A stretch of DNA of 64,000 nucleotides, taken from NCBI GenBank assembly GCA_027919835.1, contig JANVFP010000057.1, positions 62,001-126,000 on the forward strand. The letters run 5' to 3'. The notes under the pieces are model-generated. The model was not told the origin of the DNA. It saw nothing but the letters and a program-made list of their open reading frames with translations, and ran no database searches. Made by a program: the position numbers and the translations under genes. This stretch comes from Lentinula raphanica. Lineage: Eukaryota; Basidiomycota; Agaricomycetes; Agaricales; Omphalotaceae. Below, piece after piece: positions 59,939-64,000 of the stretch. Positions within the stretch are counted from its first letter, which is position 1; every line of letters begins with the position of its first letter.

Positions 59939-60847
59939 GCCGTTTGGATTCACAGTCGGGCTACATAGCACTCTTCGTTTGTACACACTACGTATAATAT
60001 TACTGTCGATACGTCAATGTTACTGATAGTCTGGTATTGCCATCCGCGTCCCAGTTATATGAGTTCCCGACATACGCGTCCCAGTTATTTGAATTCCCGG
60101 TTCTTCGGCTATACCTGCTATCCGACGTCCGGATCCGTCGAAATTTCGTGCGAAAGTTGATCACAACTCTCCTTCGACGCTCTTCGACGCCGACGCAGCC
60201 TTCAGCTCTCTGTCGTTGAAGTTCTCAACGTAGACGTGTACAAAAAACACCGGGTGAGTCCTCTAGAGTTATACTTGACCTACGTCTCTTCTGACCGCAC
60301 TTTAGTCAATGTTCTATCTGTCATTTATTGAGGGCCCATCAACCGGTACGCGCTCACAAGTACGATATCTGCCAATTCGATATAGAGTCAGCATACGCTG
60401 GGTTCGTAGAGATGTGCAGTAGAGCTTGTGCTGGATCTCCAACCGCTGGACTTGGAACACAGATTCTACGGCTAAAGTAGGTTCTCATTTCATCGTTTGA
60501 GTCTATGAGACGATGTTCATGGCTCGTGTCTGCTTGCTTCATCTCATAGGTGATCGGTCTCAATGGAGTTCTGCAATAGTTCTACATGTGTTCTACTCAT
60601 ACAAATTCAGCTTCTTTGCCCCAACCACCCATGATATTCTACAATGACACACGAAACGAACGACATATACACAATCATCGAAGGTCGTCAACAGTCAGAA
60701 TGCGTGAAGGGGTATGAAGGACAATCAATCGTCATGCGTCGTATCAGATAGTACGAGGGATATGGGGACGGATCCTAACTGGGGCAATTCTTCGGGCAAG
60801 TCTGGAGAAAGGTTTGGTCATCAACTTATGATTGAGCTAGAGAATGC
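59939..60847. other. Intergenic, no supported gene
   Basis: Convergent 3' flanks. Short frames only. Two GCGTCCCAGTTAT words about 30 bp apart (60047 and 60076) form a small duplication. Confidence 0.4.
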
Positions 60848-61337
60848 TTACTTCTGAATGGCTTTGTCCGCAGCGCGCTCTTCCAGTCCAAAGGTTATGT
60901 TTCGAGCCGCCACCTGCTTCCCTACGGCTACAAGCAACACGTCGCCTTCCATACCGTTTATCCCCATGTTCTGGATGGTCTGGTTGGCCGGAAGCTGTAC
61001 ATGACGTTTGAGAAAGACGCGGAACTTATACGTCTTCTGTCGGTGGCGTACAGAGACCACGACGTCGTGCACAAAGGGCTGCAGTCTCGCTTCGGAGAGG
61101 AGATCGGACGCGTAAACAAAACGGTTCTGGAATGCAGGTCGATGGCCTTTCCGAGGGCGATTCTCTTTGTAGTACACGACAGTGCGTTGGGGACGAGGAC
61201 CTTCCGCTGCATAAAGACGCGCCCTTATTCCTTTGACAACAGTCTGACGCTCTTCGGTCAGTACATTGCTTGTAGGGAATCACTGGCCAATCACTTACTC
61301 GTGCGGTGGACGGTTCTTTGATCTGATGCATCCCCAT
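60848..61337 (-). CDS. Small basic conserved-looking protein
   Basis: Two exons, 61299-61337 and 60848-61249, phase 0, with donor GTAAGT and a CTGAC branch site. About 146 residues beginning MGMHQIKEPSTARRQTVVKG. It continues with GIRARLYAAEGPRPQRTVVY, RPAFQNRFVYASDLLSEARL and NMGINGMEGDVLLVAVGKQV. The frame stays open from the second exon's start to TAA. No domain recognised. The size, basic N-terminal half and mixed beta-type pattern would suit a ribosome- or mitochondrion-associated protein, but that is speculation. Confidence 0.65.
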
Positions 61338-61525
61338 GGTATGGTCGACGATAAAGAAGTGGGGGAGGTTTATCCTTCAAGGTATGTTATATAACCTCAT
61401 ATCCGATTTCCTTTGTCGAATATATTGAATAGGCTCTTTGTCTGCTCGCGTGTCTGGAAAATGTGACATCCTGCCACCTGAACACTGCCTCTCTCTTTCT
61501 TGCTATCCATCACTTAGACTTCGTC

Positions 61526-63301
61526 ATGGTACGCCGGAGTCGTTCTCCAACACCATCATCGTCGCAAATGTCCAGCGTCTCTGGTCAACAACACATAGTG
61601 AAGTCAAGCCTTCATCCCAAACTATTCATGCTCTGATCCTTGAACTTAGAGGGTACGATTGGTACCCCAAAGGACCTGGTCATTTCGCCAGGAATTGAGG
61701 CAACTGGAAGAAGCCAAAGATGCTCAAATCAGTCTCCTCACTGCGAAATGCGAGAAGATGGAGGCCATGTTGAAAGAGAAAGAGCGAGAGATAGTCCGTC
61801 GAGATGTCGACATCGCGCGCAAGGACGTTCAACTGGCAGAGAACGAACAGGAACTCGATCGTCTGATAGTGAGTGGCTTGTTCCATCCACCAGTGCCAGT
61901 ACTCATCCGCTTCTATTCGTACAGAGTTCGGACTCGGATCGTATACAAACTCTAGAGGAAGAACGAGAGGGGCTGTTTCGAGATCGACAACATTGCGAAG
62001 TCCACATTAGCCGCCTCCAACTTCGTATCCAAGAACTAGAAAGTATACTCGTAGAATGTAAATTTGAGGGTCTTAGTATCAATGATGTCGCTCTCGTAAG
62101 TCGGCCTGGTTTCTTCAGAGACGCTGCCTCTATTCACCATTCCCAGGTACCACAAGCTGTCAATGAGCCTGCGCAGCCTTGTGCTACGTCTCCGCAACAA
62201 GACTCGGAAGTCGACCATCTCGCTCCCGTAAGTCGACCTGGTTTTTTTAGAGAAGCTCTCGCATTCATTCACCGTTCCCAGGTACCACAAGCTGTCAATG
62301 AGCCTGCGCAGCCTTGTGCTACGTCTCCGCAACAAGACTCGGAGGTCGACCATCTCGCTCCCGTAAGTCGACTTGGTCTTTTAGAGAAGCTCTCGCATTC
62401 ATTCACCGTTCCCAGGTACCACAAGCTGTCAATGAGCACGCTCAGCCTTGTGATAGTTCTCCACAACAAGACTCGGAGGTCAATCATCTCGTGCGTGGTG
62501 TGTCTGATGAGAATCATGGGTCTCAATCCTTCTCGGTATGGGTTTTGTTTGTTTCAGACTGATGACTCATGCTCACGAATCATTCATCGCTGTATCTTAG
62601 ACTGAACCCGGTAGCATGACCACTCCATCGGTAAGCTGGCAAGAGCATGTTAGCCAATCCCCTGCTACCTCCTCTGGACCTGACAATGTAAGTTTCAACG
62701 TTTCACCATATTTGTATTGTCTGTCTGATGAAAGTATATCCAGCTTTTGCCATTCCCTCCAGATGCCCTGCAACCCCCTCGCTCTCGAGAATGGTTCGCG
62801 GATGCGTTTTCTTACCTCAACATCGATCTGGGCCCACAATGGAGGGAAGTCGTCACCACCTGGGTGGAATTTGAGCGAGTATTCGGTTGGGCAAAGACTC
62901 CGAGCCACCATCCCCGTGCCTTCCCAGCTCTCTTGCGACCCAAAGAGCTTTCTCACTGGATCGGTAATTGTCGGTATGAACGAAAAGGTAGCGAACCTGT
63001 ATTTGATGATCTTTCGTTTGTGGAGTTCATCGACAAGTTCTGGAACTGGTGGGCATCGATTCAGCCTGAGTGGAGGGGTCTCGATATGGGAAGTAGACCG
63101 GCCCCCGTTTCTTGCTATGGTTCTGACTGGAAGACATTGAACATTCACGGGAAGAATGGCTGGCTTAGCGTGTTAGCCTGTCTAAAATGGTGGGGAGTTT
63201 ATATCGGGAATGATGGCGGTGAAAGGAGACAAGAATGGCTGAAAGCTGTGAGAGACGTTCATGTAATGCTGACAGGGCTTGTAGACCATGTTCGTACTTA
63301 A
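61526..63301 (+). CDS. Coiled-coil protein with internal repeats and C-terminal unknown domain
   Basis: The start MVRRSRSPTPSSSQMSSVSG is likely joined to ELRQLEEAKDAQISLLTAKC through an intron ending CGCCAG at 61691. The coiled coil continues (EKEREIVRRDVDIARKDVQL; SSDSDRIQTLEEEREGLFRD). Three copies of a 132-135-bp repeat follow (QVPQAVNEPAQPCATSPQQD). The C-terminal domain (LNIDLGPQWREVVTTWVEFE, FIDKFWNWWASIQPEW, NGWLSVLACLKWW) is, from memory, a recurrent Agaricomycete domain of unknown function. The third repeat has lost one base relative to the others, which shifts the frame unless splicing compensates. Exon structure through 62096-62690 is therefore unsure and the gene may be damaged. 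Confidence 0.6.
62096..62480. repeat. 132-135-bp tandem repeat, three copies
   Basis: Copies begin at 62096, 62228 and 62363, each with GTAAGTCG, a T-rich stretch ending AG, then CCCAGGTACCACAAGCTGTC. The first two units are multiples of three and read through in frame (VSRPGFFRxA...). The third has one T fewer in the T-rich stretch. Confidence 0.9.
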
Positions 63302-63918
63302 CATGAGTACATACTCGATAATAACGTCTTGACATGGCCCTTTTCATCAGAGTGAATCCGAATTGCTTGTCACAGTCACACTCGCGATCAGGTGATAAGT
63401 ACACGATATGAATTTTTGGAAAAACCTCTGAGTCTTTGACTATAATCACATCAATCACAATCAATCACATCATTTTCCATGTTATCACCTTTCAGTCATC
63501 TAATGGGCACGCGTTCTACATGTTCTTACTCCACCATCTCGGCCTTCTCTTTTCAACACTCATCGATGAATTGAAATGGTGGATGTCGCATCACGAGTCT
63601 GTGGAAATCCGAAGTTCTGGGTAATGTTCTCCCAGTTTTCTCCTATCTCTTTGTCCGGAATCCGATCGTGCAAGGAGCCAGTTCATTACCAGACAAAGGA
63701 CTCTTTGAAGACTGAAAATGTTCCTGTACATCCAGCGACCACTTATAACCCAGGAGGATCGTTTTCATTCCCCGTCTCTCTTTATCGACTCTCCTGTCGC
63801 GCTTCTTCTACTACCTCCAACAACAACCGCTCCAGAACTTCGTCCTCTTTTGTGAAACATTCGAAGTACGTCTCTCCGCTTTTTTCACTCAAAGATCGTC
63901 ATCTCAATGTTTCGCAGG
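63302..63918. other. Intergenic or unresolved 5' region
   Basis: A frame at 63576-63935 with Ser-rich translation ends in a possible donor at about 63867 (AA|GTACGT) followed by an acceptor TTTCGCAG at about 63917. This could be a 5' exon of the gene that continues off the window, but no start is clear. Confidence 0.3.
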
Positions 63919-64000
63919 ATGCCTGCCGACGCTAGCTCATCCAGCTCTATCAGCCATGCGCGTATGCTCGCCAACGCCGCAGTGTACTCTGCTTCTCGAG
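63919..64000 (+). CDS. Possible 5' end of a gene running off the window
   Basis: An open frame begins MPADASSSSSISHARMLANA and remains open to the last base. It directly follows an acceptor-like TTTCGCAG, so the ATG may be internal to an exon. Too short to identify. Confidence 0.3.
   Translation, partial: MPADASSSSSISHARMLANAAVYSASR

Noticed and set aside
62096..62118. A 23-nt ultra-short intron (GTAAGT...TTCAG) in each repeat unit
   Set aside because: Splicing it out leaves 109- or 112-nt pieces that shift the frame and hit a TGA soon after, whereas reading through the first two units stays in frame.
1..64000. CRISPR arrays, operons or ribosome binding sites
   Set aside because: The window is eukaryotic: spliceosomal introns throughout, a U6 snRNA and fungal gene families. 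The tandem repeats found are minisatellites without spacer diversity.

Overview
The window is nuclear DNA of a filamentous basidiomycete, most likely an Agaricomycete. Genes are intron-dense: introns of about 50-65 nt have GTRNGT donors and CTRAY branch sites. The window carries DUF6533-type seven-helix, BTB/POZ and Tnp2-like transposase genes in forms typical of mushroom-forming fungi, and a copia element with a basidiomycete-type zinc knuckle. All calls come from reading the sequence; no database search was run. Exon boundaries are stated where donor, acceptor and phase agree.

Layout. 1-2.6 kb: no convincing gene, one small inverted-repeat element and a strong isolated TATA box. 2.7-17 kb: a repeat-rich accessory block on the minus strand. 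It holds three tandem paralogues (A 2677-3978, B 7535-9438, C 12186-12887) of an unrecognised family with an N-terminal Gly/Asn-rich motif, short Asn/Gly-rich repeat exons all in phase 1, and a small helical C-terminal domain. An AXL2-like cadherin-domain membrane protein (14163-16954) and a decayed partial copy (10808-11950) follow the same duplication. Three short DNA elements lie here: a hAT-like MITE with an 8-bp duplication, and two almost identical 558-bp Harbinger-like MITEs with TAA duplications, one sitting inside a coding exon of gene B. 17-19 kb: a weak small ORF and a U6 snRNA.

19.1-27.6 kb: a complete Ty1/copia retrotransposon (423-bp LTRs, AAAAT target duplication), inactivated by a stop codon, a frameshift and a nested 3.1-kb foldback element with ~1.4-kb arms and a 276-bp loop. 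A ~33-bp minisatellite follows.

28-49 kb: a conventional gene block: importin beta KAP123/IPO4, a small unknown protein, a DUF6533 seven-helix protein, mitochondrial dihydroorotate dehydrogenase (pyrimidine synthesis), a cytochrome P450, a BTB/POZ protein, a Ser/Thr-rich single-pass wall or sensor-type membrane protein, and a bicovalent BBE-like FAD oxidoreductase. 50-64 kb: an uncharacterised gene next to a large Tnp2-like (CACTA/EnSpm-type) transposase gene, a Ser-rich unknown protein, a membrane-anchored WD40-like protein, a small conserved-looking basic protein, and a coiled-coil protein with internal 132-135-bp repeats. The conventional genes do not form an obvious pathway cluster.

The most interesting signals are the tandem A/B/C family with shuffle-ready symmetric exons, its co-duplication with AXL2, its interruption by a recently mobile MITE, and a consistent CpG-to-TpG/CpA difference pattern between copies of the copia LTRs, the MITEs and the foldback arms.
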